Assembly (NCBI RefSeq): GCF_015500075.1
Contig: NZ_CP045496.1
Span: forward strand, 5,776,001 to 5,840,000
DNA from: Mesorhizobium sp. INR15
GTDB lineage: Bacteria > Pseudomonadota > Alphaproteobacteria > Rhizobiales > Rhizobiaceae
Reading direction: 5' to 3'
Length of the DNA stretch: 64,000 nucleotides
Under the pieces are notes generated by a model, which did not search any database, was not told where the DNA came from, and was given only the letters and a program-made list of their open reading frames with translations. Shown here one piece after another: positions 52,152 to 60,204 of the stretch. A program made the position numbers and the translations under genes. Each line of letters begins with the position of its first letter. Positions within the stretch are counted from its first letter, which is position 1.

Positions 52152-53117
52152 CTATCTTTCCAAAACCAGCGACCGGCCCTCGAAGCGCGACACGCATGGC
52201 ATGATCTTCTTGCCCGAACGGTGCTCTTCCTCGGTCAGCCAGTGGTCGTTGTGAATGAACTTGCCATCGGCGGAAATGACGTTGGTCTCGCACTGGCCGC
52301 AGACGCCGCCACGGCAAAGATAGGGGGGATCGACACCGGCTGCCTCGATCGCCTCAAGCAGGCTTTGTTGCTCTCCAACGCGGATGGTCTTGCCGCTGAT
52401 CGCCAACGTCACATCGAAAGGCGCTCCGGGCTGCGGCGCGGCAAAATGCTCGAAATGCACCGTTTCCGAAGGCCAGCCCAAGGCGGCCGCGCGGTCCCTC
52501 ACCCAGCCGATCATGCCGGCCGGGCCGCAGACATAGAGATGCGTGCCGAGTGGCTGCGACGACAGCAGGCGGTCGAGTTCGATGCGCTCGCCCAGGTCAT
52601 CGTGATAGAGCCTGACGCGGCGGTCGTAGCGTTCCCGCAGCACATCGGCGTAGGTGCCGAGCGAGGCGGTGCGGCAGGTGTAGTGCAGTTCGAAATTACC
52701 GCCTTCGGCCGCCAGCTGCGTGGTCTGCGCCATGAACGGCGTGATGCCGATGCCGCCGGCCAGCATCAGGTGCTTCTTGGCCCTCAGATCGAGCGAGAAC
52801 AGGTTGACGGGATAGCTGACAACCATTTCCAGGCCCGGCCGGACCTGGTTGTGCATGAACAGCGAACCGCCGCGGCCGACATCGTCGCGGCGCACTGAGA
52901 TCGTGTATTCGCGTGTGTCGAGCGGCGATCCCATCAAGGAATAGGGATTGAGCCGGGTCCGTTCGCCATCGCGCATCTCGACGACGACATGCGCGCCACC
53001 GGAGAAAGTCGGCAGCAACTGCCCGTCGCGCCGGCGGAAATGGAAGCGGGTGACCAGATCGTTGACCGGGACGACGTCGCTCACGACAACATCGAGCTTG
53101 GTGGTGCCGGTGCTCAT
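52152..53117 (-). CDS. dmmB: dimethylamine monooxygenase reductase subunit (FMN, NAD(P)H, 2Fe-2S)
   Basis: The 321-residue protein has the phthalate-dioxygenase-reductase layout: flavin motif RLNPYSLMG (about 55-63), nucleotide motif GGIGITP (121-127), VCGPAGM and a C-terminal plant-type ferredoxin with cysteines C268, C273, C276 and C308. It passes electrons from NAD(P)H to the haem subunit. The ATG at 53117 overlaps the dmmA stop by four bases; a longer frame to 53294 is a shadow of dmmA. Confidence 0.9.
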   Translation of the reverse strand: MSTGTTKLDVVVSDVVPVNDLVTRFHFRRRDGQLLPTFSGGAHVVVEMRDGERTRLNPYSLMGSPLDTREYTISVRRDDVGRGGSLFMHNQVRPGLEMVVSYPVNLFSLDLRAKKHLMLAGGIGITPFMAQTTQLAAEGGNFELHYTCRTASLGTYADVLRERYDRRVRLYHDDLGERIELDRLLSSQPLGTHLYVCGPAGMIGWVRDRAAALGWPSETVHFEHFAAPQPGAPFDVTLAISGKTIRVGEQQSLLEAIEAAGVDPPYLCRGGVCGQCETNVISADGKFIHNDHWLTEEEHRSGKKIMPCVSRFEGRSLVLER

Positions 53118-53719
53118 GGGAAGGCCTCCTCGATGGGAGGAATTTCGCTGCGGTCCTCGGCATTGATGCAGACGCCCTGAAACGCCGCGATGCGCCTGGA
53201 ATAGTGGTCGCGCACCAAAAGCAGCAGGCCGCAATGCGAACAGGCCGCCGGCTGCGTTGTCACGTTTTCGGTGATGCCCTTGCAGTGGACGCATTGCATG
53301 CGCCGCGCCAGCGAGCCGCGATGCTCTGTTAGCATCGAGGTATGATCGATGCCGGCTTCCAGTGCGGCCTGCATGGCCTGGCCGATGAGCCCTTCCGTGC
53401 CGGCGAGATAGACGCGCAGGCCCATATGCGCATTAGTCAGCGTCTGCTTCAGCCTAGGCAAGGCGCTGGCGAAGGAAGGACCCTGATAGAACTGCGCCGG
53501 GCCCAGGGCCTCCAGCGCCACTACATTGGCTTCGCTGCCAGAGCCGGCGATATAGATGATGTGGGCATCCGTGAAAAATCCGGCCGGTGCCTTCGCCGCC
53601 ATGTCGGATATCGCGCGCGCGCCTTCGGCGTCCGCGACGAAAAGATGATGCCTGCCAAGCTGCGGAGACAGGGTTCCGTAGACCGGCCGGCTGATGATGC
53701 TCTTCGCTGCCATCGGCAA
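53114..53719 (-). CDS. dmmA: dimethylamine monooxygenase subunit DmmA
   Basis: The 201-residue protein has a Rossmann-like N-terminal part (LFVADAEGARAISDM, HIIYIAGSGSEANVVALEALG, LRVYLAGTEGLIGQAM) and a C-terminal zinc-ribbon with C143-x2-C146 and C160-x2-C163, ending RDHYSRRIAAFQGV. This is the pattern of the DmmA family, a small subunit found only with DmmB, C and D. Its exact task is not established. It overlaps dmmB and starts eight bases after dmmD. Confidence 0.87.
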   Translation of the reverse strand: MPMAAKSIISRPVYGTLSPQLGRHHLFVADAEGARAISDMAAKAPAGFFTDAHIIYIAGSGSEANVVALEALGPAQFYQGPSFASALPRLKQTLTNAHMGLRVYLAGTEGLIGQAMQAALEAGIDHTSMLTEHRGSLARRMQCVHCKGITENVTTQPAACSHCGLLLLVRDHYSRRIAAFQGVCINAEDRSEIPPIEEAFP

Positions 53720-53727
53720 AGTATGCC

Positions 53728-54861
53728 TCAGCCTTTCGCCGTCCGCTTGGCCTTCTTTGGATCATCGAAGGGAAGCGGCTGCGCGGTCGCCTTGATCGCG
53801 CCGCTCTTGTTGCGGATCTCAAGCTTGGTGCCTTGCACGGCGCAATCGACATCGAGCCGGGCAATACCCATCGATTTCTTGACCAGCGGCGAATACATGG
53901 CGCAGGTCACCACGCCGACCTTCTTGCCGTCGCGATAGACCGGCGCGCCCTCGTCGGCGGGCTCCTTGCCGTCGAGCAGCACTCCATAGATCTTGAAGCG
54001 TTCCTTGCCCTTCAGACGATAGTGTTCCTCAGCGCCACGGAACCCCGTCTTGCCTGGGCTGACGGTGAAGTCGAGGCCGAGTTCCCACAGCGTGTCGCCG
54101 GGGCCTTCGTTCTCGAACGGATATTTCTGCGAATTGTCGTAGGGGTAAAACAGCAGGTAGCTTTCGACGCGCAGCATATCGAGCGTGGTGAAGCGGCACG
54201 GAATGATGCCGAGGCTCTTGCCCTCGTCGAGGATCCTGTCCCAGATCGTGCCGGCGTCCTGGCCACGGCAGAATATCTCGTAGCCGCGCTCACCAGTGTA
54301 GCCGGTGCGCGAGATCATCACAGGCAAGCCGAACAGCTGCGTCTGCATGTGGTGGAAATAGTTGAGGTCGCGGATGCCAGGCACATGCTTGGCGAGGTAG
54401 TCGACCGCTTTCGGCCCCTGCAGCGAAAGGTCATGCAGATTGTCGTCGAAGCGCAGCGAGACATCGCGGCCCGTGGCGGCGCGCTGCAGTTCCTCATGGC
54501 CCGTGCCGGACCCATGCACGACCATCCAGGCATTTGGGCCGGTGCGATAGAGGATGCAATCGTCGGTGAATTTTCCGGCCTCATTCAGCATGCAGGCATA
54601 GGCCGACTTGCCGGGATAGATCTTCTCGACGTCACGCGTCGTCGCCAAATCAATCAGATGGGAGGCATGCGGCCCTGATATGTGGACCTTCTTCAAGCCG
54701 GACACGTCCATCAGCCCCGCCTTGGTGCGGATGGCCAGATACTCCTCGTCGGCGTCCTTGTCGTAGGTCCAGGCGGTTCCCATGCCGCTCCAGTCTTCGA
54801 GCTTCGAGCCAAGCGCGCGATGGCGGTCCGCCAGGGTCGAAAATCTCCAGGATGCCGTCAT
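53728..54861 (-). CDS. dmmD: dimethylamine monooxygenase-associated GcvT-fold, tetrahydrofolate-binding subunit
   Basis: The 377-residue protein is a stand-alone GcvT/aminomethyltransferase: KAGLMDVSGLKKVHISGPHASHLIDLATTRDV, NDDCILYR-like FTDDCILYRTG, the SRTGYTGERGYEIFC motif and a C-terminal barrel. In DmmDABC the folate subunit captures the formaldehyde released by demethylation as methylene-tetrahydrofolate. It is much shorter than TMAO demethylase (Tdm), which adds a DUF1989-like domain, so it should not be read as Tdm. It is the first gene of the operon; a hairpin with GCCTTGGC/GCCAAGGC arms lies in its leader (54922-54956). Confidence 0.87.
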   Translation of the reverse strand: MTASWRFSTLADRHRALGSKLEDWSGMGTAWTYDKDADEEYLAIRTKAGLMDVSGLKKVHISGPHASHLIDLATTRDVEKIYPGKSAYACMLNEAGKFTDDCILYRTGPNAWMVVHGSGTGHEELQRAATGRDVSLRFDDNLHDLSLQGPKAVDYLAKHVPGIRDLNYFHHMQTQLFGLPVMISRTGYTGERGYEIFCRGQDAGTIWDRILDEGKSLGIIPCRFTTLDMLRVESYLLFYPYDNSQKYPFENEGPGDTLWELGLDFTVSPGKTGFRGAEEHYRLKGKERFKIYGVLLDGKEPADEGAPVYRDGKKVGVVTCAMYSPLVKKSMGIARLDVDCAVQGTKLEIRNKSGAIKATAQPLPFDDPKKAKRTAKG

Positions 54862-55039
54862 CCGTTCGTCCTCCGTTTCGAAAAATCTCTGCTGTTCCCT
54901 GCTCCCTGCTCAACGGCGGGAGCCTTGGCTGAATATTGAACGCAAACGGCCAAGGCCTGCAATACCCATAAGCAATTAATTTCATTGTCAGGCAAAATCC
55001 GGTGCATGGAACAAACAGTTAACGCAGCGTAAAATTGGC

Positions 55040-55094
55040 TTGACAATTCCAGAATTCGGCCTGAATTTATGAAAAAAATTTCACTCTCTTGAAA
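55040..55094 (+). promoter_or_regulatory. promoter and palindrome before the APC permease operon
   Basis: TTGACA (55040-55045) with a weak -10 (GAATTT, 55063-55068) 17 bases on gives a rightward promoter. A palindrome TTTCA-CTCTCT-TGAAA (55079-55094) follows about ten bases after the -10, as at the tmoX promoter. The 286-base gap from dmmD also holds TTTCATTGTCAGG (from 54980), which resembles TTTCACTGACAGG before tmm (from 49995). Confidence 0.5.
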
Positions 55095-55147
55095 GAGGGC
55101 AGCGCGCGGCCAATTCGGGGCCGGGCGTTGGAAAAAGGGGAAAACCG

Positions 55148-55435
55148 ATGTCCGACATGCAGCAGCGCATTGAAGCGCTGTACCGTTCCGACGTGCGCGG
55201 ATCGGTACTTCTGATCGTTTGCCTCTGGGCGACGATCCTCTTCGTCCTCGTGATGACATGGCCATACATCCCCAACATGGGGATCAAGGTGGTTGTCGCC
55301 GCCGCGGCCGCCGCCGTGCTGATCTTCAATACCGCGGCGATCCTGGCGATGGTCAACCACTACAAGGAAGACAAGGATTTCATCTACGGGCTCGACATCA
55401 AGAACGCCGACGCGTTCCGCAACCGCAAGTCCTGA
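55148..55435 (+). CDS. small two-helix membrane protein of the amine permease operon (95 aa)
   Basis: The protein has an acidic/basic N-terminal helix (MSDMQQRIEALYRSDVRG), two membrane segments (about 18-38 and 44-68) and a charged cytoplasmic tail (NHYKEDKDFIYGLDIKNADAF). GGGG precedes the ATG. I do not recognise a named family. Four further genes with membrane segments follow at 12-55-base spacing, so it is probably a subunit or assembly factor of the APC transporter. Confidence 0.65.
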   Translation: MSDMQQRIEALYRSDVRGSVLLIVCLWATILFVLVMTWPYIPNMGIKVVVAAAAAAVLIFNTAAILAMVNHYKEDKDFIYGLDIKNADAFRNRKS

Positions 55436-55447
55436 GGGGTAGAGAAC

Positions 55448-55825
55448 ATGTCCCGCTACACGCCACCGGAGCAAAGCAAGGCCGGTCAGGTCTTCGATAT
55501 TGTCGTCGTCGTGGTCGCCATCTTCGTCGCCTTGTGGCTGCCGCTGAAGCTGGGCCTTGCAGGCGCCGCGAAGTCGATCGACGCACTCGATGCCAAGACC
55601 TGGGAAGCGCTTGGCCAGAACCCGACCATGGCCGCGATCTGGGAGAAGCTCGGCTACACGCCGGAGACAGCGCACGACATCATCCAGAACCGGTTTCACT
55701 ACGTCATAGACTGGCCGACGCTGATCATCATGGCAGCGGTGCTGATCGGCTATTTCGTCTTTCTGTTTCGTGCCTCCGACCGTGAATATCGCGACGTCAT
55801 CAACGAAAAATTCGACGACAAATAG
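55448..55825 (+). CDS. small membrane protein of the amine permease operon (125 aa)
   Basis: The protein has two membrane segments (about 16-38 and 88-108) separated by a ~50-residue amphipathic region (KTWEALGQNPTMAAIWEKLGYTPETAHDII) and a charged tail. It starts 12 bases after the previous stop. No family recognised. A 14-15-base direct repeat (AAATTCGACGACAA, 55808-55821, and again at 55826-55840) at its end looks like a small tandem duplication across the stop codon. Confidence 0.65.
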   Translation: MSRYTPPEQSKAGQVFDIVVVVVAIFVALWLPLKLGLAGAAKSIDALDAKTWEALGQNPTMAAIWEKLGYTPETAHDIIQNRFHYVIDWPTLIIMAAVLIGYFVFLFRASDREYRDVINEKFDDK

Positions 55826-55856
55826 AAATTTCGACGACAAGTCTGGGGACAAGATC

Positions 55857-56018
55857 ATGTGGATGGCACTCTCTTACGCGTGCTGGGGCATCTCGATCGT
55901 GCTCGCACTGTGGATGCTCTACGACTGGTTCAAGGTCGACACGACCTATGCCGAGGATGTCCTGACCTCGTCACGTGAAGGCGAGCTTGAAGCCGCTTCC
56001 GAAAAACACCGGATCTGA
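55857..56018 (+). CDS. very small single-helix membrane protein of the amine permease operon (53 aa)
   Basis: An ATG at 55857 with GGGGA eight bases upstream begins MWMALSYACWGISIVLALWM, one membrane helix, then an acidic tail (DTTYAEDVLTSSREGELEAASEKHRI). At 53 residues it is easy to miss. It lies between the 125-residue protein and the APC permease with 31 and 14 bases of spacing. Single-helix partners of permeases are known in other systems; function here is inferred only from place. Confidence 0.6.
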   Translation: MWMALSYACWGISIVLALWMLYDWFKVDTTYAEDVLTSSREGELEAASEKHRI

Positions 56019-56032
56019 GTGGGGATTGACCG

Positions 56033-57427
56033 ATGACGATGGCGATTGAACCAGCGGGGCAAGGCGACAGGGTCTCGCTGCTCCGTGTGCTCGGCCCGGC
56101 CCATGTCTGGGCGCTCGGCGTCGGCATCGTGCTGGTCGGCGAATTCACCGGCTGGAACTTTGCCGCCGACAAGGGCGGTGCCCTGGCGGCGCTGATCGTC
56201 TGCTGGGTCGTCGGGCTGCTCTACACATCGGTCGCGATGATCGATTCCGAAGTCACGTCGACGGTCGCCGCCGCCGGCGGCCAATATGCGCAGGCCAAGC
56301 ACATTGTCGGTCCGCTGATGGCCTTCAACGTCGCGCTGTTCCTCGTCTTTGCCTACACGATGCTGGAAGTGTCGGACGCCATCCTGCTGGGCGACACCAT
56401 CGTCGCCAAGGCGGGCGTGGAAGGGCTCAACCACAACGCCTTCATCGCCGCGACCATCGTTGTGCTGGCGTGGCTGAACTATCGTGGCGTGCTGATGACG
56501 CTCAATGTCAACTTCGTCATCACCGCGATCGCCTATATCTCGATCGTCATCCTGTTCTTCTCGGTCAGCCCGTGGACGCAAGGTGCGGTGCTGAAGCTCA
56601 ATGAACTGGTTACTCCCGGCAACGCCCTGCCCTATGGCTGGATCGGCGTCATCGCCGCGTTCCAGTTCGGCATCTGGTATTATCTCGGCATCGAAGGCAC
56701 CACGCAGGCCGCCGAGGAAGTGCGCTCGCCGGCCCGTTCGCTGCCTTACGGCACCATGGCCGGCATGATCACGCTTCTGATCGCCGCCGCCATGACCTGG
56801 TATGTCTGCGCTTCGCTGATGCCCTGGGAATATCTCGGCATCACCTATTATCCGCTCTGGGACGCCGGAAAGCTGACCGGCAGCGCGCTGCTCGAAAATC
56901 TGTTGTTCGTCGCCACACTGCTGGCGGCCCTTGCATCGGCCAATGGCTGCATCAACGACGCCGCCCGTGCCTGGTTCTCGCTCGGCCGCGACCGCTATCT
57001 GCCGAGCTGGTTCTCGGCCGTGCATCCGCGATACCGCACGCCCTACCGCTCGATCCTGTTCCTGCTGCCGATCGCGCTGGCCTTCGCCTTCATCGCCGAC
57101 CTCAACCAGGCGATCACTTTCTCGATCCTGTCGGGCGTGCTGCAATACACCTTCATGAGCATCAACATCATCATGTTCCGCAAGAAGTGGCCGCTCGGCT
57201 CGATCCGCCGTGGCTACACGCATCCCTTCCACCCGATCCCGGCCATCGTGCTTTTCTGCCTGTGCGTGGTGACGTTCTTCGCGATCTTCCTCGGCTTCGG
57301 CTCGCAGTTGATTGCCATGGTCGCCTTCTACTTCCTGATCTCGCTGTGGTTCCATTTCTACCGCTACAAGTTCGTACGCCGGGGCGACCAGTTCACCATG
57401 CCGTGGCCAAAACCGCAGGGCTATTGA
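56033..57427 (+). CDS. APC-superfamily permease, candidate methylamine/amine transporter
   Basis: The 464-residue protein has about twelve membrane helices and the APC opening LGPAHVWALGVGIVLVGEFTGWNF, with AQAAEEV-like TTQAAEEVRSPARSLPYGTMAGM. The second hydrophobic helix style is near ethanolamine/amino-acid permeases (Eat-like). It lies between dmmDABC and mgsABC-gmaS, so it probably imports methylamine or another short amine or amino acid made in the pathway. Substrate not provable by eye. It is co-directional with three preceding and two following small membrane genes. Confidence 0.85.
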   Translation: MTMAIEPAGQGDRVSLLRVLGPAHVWALGVGIVLVGEFTGWNFAADKGGALAALIVCWVVGLLYTSVAMIDSEVTSTVAAAGGQYAQAKHIVGPLMAFNVALFLVFAYTMLEVSDAILLGDTIVAKAGVEGLNHNAFIAATIVVLAWLNYRGVLMTLNVNFVITAIAYISIVILFFSVSPWTQGAVLKLNELVTPGNALPYGWIGVIAAFQFGIWYYLGIEGTTQAAEEVRSPARSLPYGTMAGMITLLIAAAMTWYVCASLMPWEYLGITYYPLWDAGKLTGSALLENLLFVATLLAALASANGCINDAARAWFSLGRDRYLPSWFSAVHPRYRTPYRSILFLLPIALAFAFIADLNQAITFSILSGVLQYTFMSINIIMFRKKWPLGSIRRGYTHPFHPIPAIVLFCLCVVTFFAIFLGFGSQLIAMVAFYFLISLWFHFYRYKFVRRGDQFTMPWPKPQGY

Positions 57428-57442
57428 ATGGGGTTGAAGAGA

Positions 57443-57463
57443 CCCGCCCGATGCGTGGGCGGG
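57443..57463. other. GC-rich hairpin after the permease gene
   Basis: CCCGCCC (57443-57449) and GGGCGGG (57457-57463) form a seven-bp stem around a short loop, without a T run. It is probably a processing or attenuation hairpin between the permease and the next gene. Confidence 0.45.
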
Positions 57464-57482
57464 CCGTGATGAGGTGGATGAC

Positions 57483-58163
57483 GTGACATCAGCATGGCTC
57501 GCCGGGGCGATCGCCCTGGCTCTCATCCTTCATCTTGTCTCCATGACGCGCGCCAGCCGCAACAAGGCTCTCGCCGCACTGGCGGCCAATGAAGCAAGCG
57601 TCCGCACCGTCATTGCCGATGCTGCCAATGTCTCTGATGGCAGGGTGGGCGTGCTGACCTGGGCGGGCTCCTGGAATGGCCAGCGCGTTCAGGTGCGCAC
57701 GATTGTCGACACCCTGGCGACACGAAAGTTGCCGGCGCGCTGGCTATCCGTCTCGATCACCGAACAGGTCGCGGTGCCGGGCATTTTCGACATGATGATG
57801 CGGCCGGGATCACCGACGACATTCTCCAATTTCGATCATCTCGGCCATACGCTGCCGAAGCCTGGCAACTTTCCCGCCGAGGCGGTGGTGCGGACGGACC
57901 GCAAGGGCGCGCGCTTTCCGCAGGAAATCATTGCCGGACACCTCGGTCTCTTTTCCGAGGGGCGCGCCAAGGAACTTTTGATCACGCCGCAAGGCGTGCG
58001 CATCGTCTGGCTACTGGCTGAAGCCGACCGGGCACGCTACGGCGTGTTTCGCCAGGCCGCGTTCGACAGCGCCGGGCTTGATCCCGCCTTGCTCGACAGG
58101 TTGCTGACCGCGGCATCAACGCTTCGTGACTCCATCAACCGGCATGAACGGCAGCTTGCATGA
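57483..58163 (+). CDS. N-terminally anchored unknown protein (226 aa)
   Basis: The GTG at 57483 has GAGGTGG about seven bases upstream (GTG at 57474 is the alternative). The protein has one N-terminal membrane helix (SAWLAGAIALALILHLV) and then a soluble domain of about 200 residues with an alternating beta pattern (GVLTWAGSWNGQRVQVRTIVDTL, WLSVSITEQVAVPGIFDMMMRPG, and late helices). It was probably made for the cytoplasmic face because basic residues follow the helix. No family recognised. Its stop overlaps the next gene by four bases, which links it to the TM2-like protein and the mgs genes. Confidence 0.65.
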   Translation: MTSAWLAGAIALALILHLVSMTRASRNKALAALAANEASVRTVIADAANVSDGRVGVLTWAGSWNGQRVQVRTIVDTLATRKLPARWLSVSITEQVAVPGIFDMMMRPGSPTTFSNFDHLGHTLPKPGNFPAEAVVRTDRKGARFPQEIIAGHLGLFSEGRAKELLITPQGVRIVWLLAEADRARYGVFRQAAFDSAGLDPALLDRLLTAASTLRDSINRHERQLA

Positions 58164-58483
58164 CAGCCACCTCGCCTGCTCCATCAAACCCGTATGCGGT
58201 TCTGGCCGCCGCGATCGTGCTCCCGGCCAGCGGCCACGTCATCCTCGGCGTGCCGGTGCGCGGGCTGCAGTTCCTTTTCTTCATGGTGATCCTGGCATGG
58301 GTGACGGCAAAGATAGCGCCGCCGGACGCCAGCTTCGTCGGCCGCCATGCCGGCGGTTTCCTGATCTATGCCTTGTCGATCCTGGATGCCTACAAGATCG
58401 CGCGCATCCGCACCGCGACCTGGGTTCACACCATGCGCCGGCAAAGCGATAGTGCCGGATCCGAGACTGAGCGCCACACGTAA
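58160..58483 (+). CDS. TM2-like small membrane protein (107 aa)
   Basis: The protein has two to three short membrane segments: NPYAVLAAAIVLPASGHVILGVPVRG (glycine-containing, TM2-domain-like), LQFLFFMVILAWVT and GGFLIYALSILDAYKIARIR. The pattern 'P-G-x-G-x-x-x-L-G...D-A-Y-x-x-A-R' recalls TM2-domain proteins, but the match is loose. It is coupled to the anchored protein by an ATGA overlap and followed by the mgsABC promoter region. Confidence 0.6.
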   Translation: MTATSPAPSNPYAVLAAAIVLPASGHVILGVPVRGLQFLFFMVILAWVTAKIAPPDASFVGRHAGGFLIYALSILDAYKIARIRTATWVHTMRRQSDSAGSETERHT

Positions 58484-58498
58484 CTACAGGAAAATTTT

Positions 58499-58514
58499 TT
58501 TCATACCAATTGAA
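58499..58514. promoter_or_regulatory. TTTCA-N7-TGAA motif before mgsA
   Basis: TTTCA-TACCAAT-TGAA lies about 50 bases before the mgsA start, in an AT-rich stretch. It shares outer half-sites with the palindromes upstream of tmoX, the XRE-cupin gene and the APC operon, though with different spacing. Confidence 0.35.
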
Positions 58515-58565
58515 TTCCAGAGGCCCATCCGGTACATCTCGGAAAACAAACGTCGGGAGGCTGAC

Positions 58566-59462
58566 ATGTGCGGAATCGTCGGACTGTTTTTGAAGGACAA
58601 GTCGCTCGAGCCCCAACTTGGCTCGATGCTTTCGGAGATGCTGATCTCGCTCAGCGATCGCGGCCCGGACAGTGCCGGCATCGCCATCTATGGCGCGCCT
58701 TCCGCCAATGAGGCCAAGATCACCATTCAGTCGGCAAAGCCTGAGCGCGACTTTCGCGGCCTTGAGGCTGAACTGGCGAAAGCCCTGGGAACACCAGTGA
58801 CGATCGCCGTGGCATCGACCCATGCCGTGGTGAGAACCAGCCCCGGCAAGATCGATGAGGCGCGCGACGTGATCCAGACGCTGCGCCCCGACATCCGCAT
58901 CATGGGCGCCGGCGACGTTGTCGAAATCTACAAGGAGGTCGGCCTGCCGGAAGCGGTCGTCGATCGTTTCAACGTCCGCAAGATGACCGGCACGCATGGC
59001 ATCGGCCATACCCGCATGGCGACGGAATCGGCGGTGACGACGATGGGCGCGCATCCGTTCTCGACCGGCGCCGACCAGTGTCTGGTGCACAATGGCTCAC
59101 TGTCCAACCACAACAATGTCCGCCGTGAGCTGATCCGCGAAGGCATGAAATTCGAGACCGAGAACGACACCGAGGTCGCGGCCGCCTATCTCTCCTCGCA
59201 GATGGCGCATGGCAAGAACCTCGGCGAAGCGCTGGAAGGCACGCTGAGCGACCTCGACGGCTTCTTCACCTTCGTCGTTGGCACAAAGAATGGCTTCGGC
59301 GTCGTGCGTGACCCGATCGCCTGCAAGCCTGCCGTCATGGCCGAGACCGACCAGTATGTCGCCTTCGGCTCGGAATACCGCGCGCTGACCAAACTGCCCG
59401 GCATAGACAATGCACGGGTCTGGGAACCGGAGCCGGCGACTGTCTATTTCTGGGAGCATTGA
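58566..59462 (+). CDS. mgsA: N-methylglutamate synthase subunit A (glutamine amidotransferase domain)
   Basis: The 298-residue protein starts MCGIVGLF, with the Cys2 nucleophile of class II (Ntn) glutamine amidotransferases, and contains the SDRGPDSAG and GHTRMATESAVTTMGAHPF motifs. With MgsB and MgsC it makes up a split glutamate-synthase-like enzyme that turns glutamate and methylamine (or gamma-glutamylmethylamide) into N-methylglutamate. GGGAGG precedes the ATG. MgsB begins four bases after its stop. Confidence 0.92.
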   Translation: MCGIVGLFLKDKSLEPQLGSMLSEMLISLSDRGPDSAGIAIYGAPSANEAKITIQSAKPERDFRGLEAELAKALGTPVTIAVASTHAVVRTSPGKIDEARDVIQTLRPDIRIMGAGDVVEIYKEVGLPEAVVDRFNVRKMTGTHGIGHTRMATESAVTTMGAHPFSTGADQCLVHNGSLSNHNNVRRELIREGMKFETENDTEVAAAYLSSQMAHGKNLGEALEGTLSDLDGFFTFVVGTKNGFGVVRDPIACKPAVMAETDQYVAFGSEYRALTKLPGIDNARVWEPEPATVYFWEH

Positions 59463-59466
59463 GTCC

Positions 59467-60198
59467 ATGCCTGCAAGCAAGCTTTCAAAGGCGGCGGCGA
59501 GCGACCACGCGTCGAGGGTTTTCGACCTGGACCAGTCGTCGCTGCGCGAACTCAACCAGGCGCTCCACAACCTGACCCCCGGCTCGAATGAAACAGCCTG
59601 GGAAGTGCTCAACCCCAAGGGCAATCATTCGGTTGCCGTCGGTGTCGACCAGCCCGTCAGCATCGATGTGCGCGGCAGCGTCGGCTATTATTGCGGCGGC
59701 ATGAACAGCGGCAGCACGATCACCGTGCATGGCTCGGCCGGCCCCGGCGTCGGCGAAAACATGATGTCGGGTTCGATCACCATCAAGGGCGACGCCAGCC
59801 AGTATGCCGGCGCCACCGGCAAGGGTGGGCTGCTCGTCATCGAGGGCAATGCCTCGTCGCGCTGCGGCATTTCGATGAAGGGCATCGATATCGTCGTGCA
59901 TGGCAATATCGGCCACATGTCCGCCTTCATGGCGCAATCAGGCAATCTGGTCGTTCTGGGCGATGCCGGCGATGCGCTGGGCGACTCCATCTATGAAGCG
60001 CGGCTTTTCGTGCGCGGCAAGGTCGAGAGCCTGGGGGCCGACTGCATCGCCAAGGAGATGCGGCCCGAGCATCTGGAACTCCTGAAAGGCCTGCTCGACC
60101 GCGCCGGTGTCACAGGAGTCAAGCCGGCTGAGTTCAAGCGCTATGGCTCGGCGCGCACGCTCTACAATTTCAATATCGACAACGCCGACGCGTATTGA
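59467..60198 (+). CDS. mgsB: N-methylglutamate synthase subunit B (GXGXG beta-helix domain)
   Basis: The 243-residue protein is a stand-alone version of the C-terminal right-handed beta-helix of glutamate synthase, with repeated glycine-rich turns (RGSVGYYCGGMNSGSTITVHG, GDASQYAGATGKGGLLVIEG, GNIGHMSAFMAQSGNLVVLGDAG). It has no active site and is thought to serve as a structural spacer that forms the ammonia/methylamine tunnel. It sits between mgsA and mgsC with gaps of only a few bases. Confidence 0.9.
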   Translation: MPASKLSKAAASDHASRVFDLDQSSLRELNQALHNLTPGSNETAWEVLNPKGNHSVAVGVDQPVSIDVRGSVGYYCGGMNSGSTITVHGSAGPGVGENMMSGSITIKGDASQYAGATGKGGLLVIEGNASSRCGISMKGIDIVVHGNIGHMSAFMAQSGNLVVLGDAGDALGDSIYEARLFVRGKVESLGADCIAKEMRPEHLELLKGLLDRAGVTGVKPAEFKRYGSARTLYNFNIDNADAY

Positions 60199-60204
60199 GG
60201 CAGC

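Noticed and set aside
53728..54861. Reading dmmD as TMAO demethylase (Tdm)
   Set aside because: It is only 377 residues with a GcvT fold; Tdm is about twice as long with an extra N-terminal domain, and the D-A-B-C order fits DmmD.
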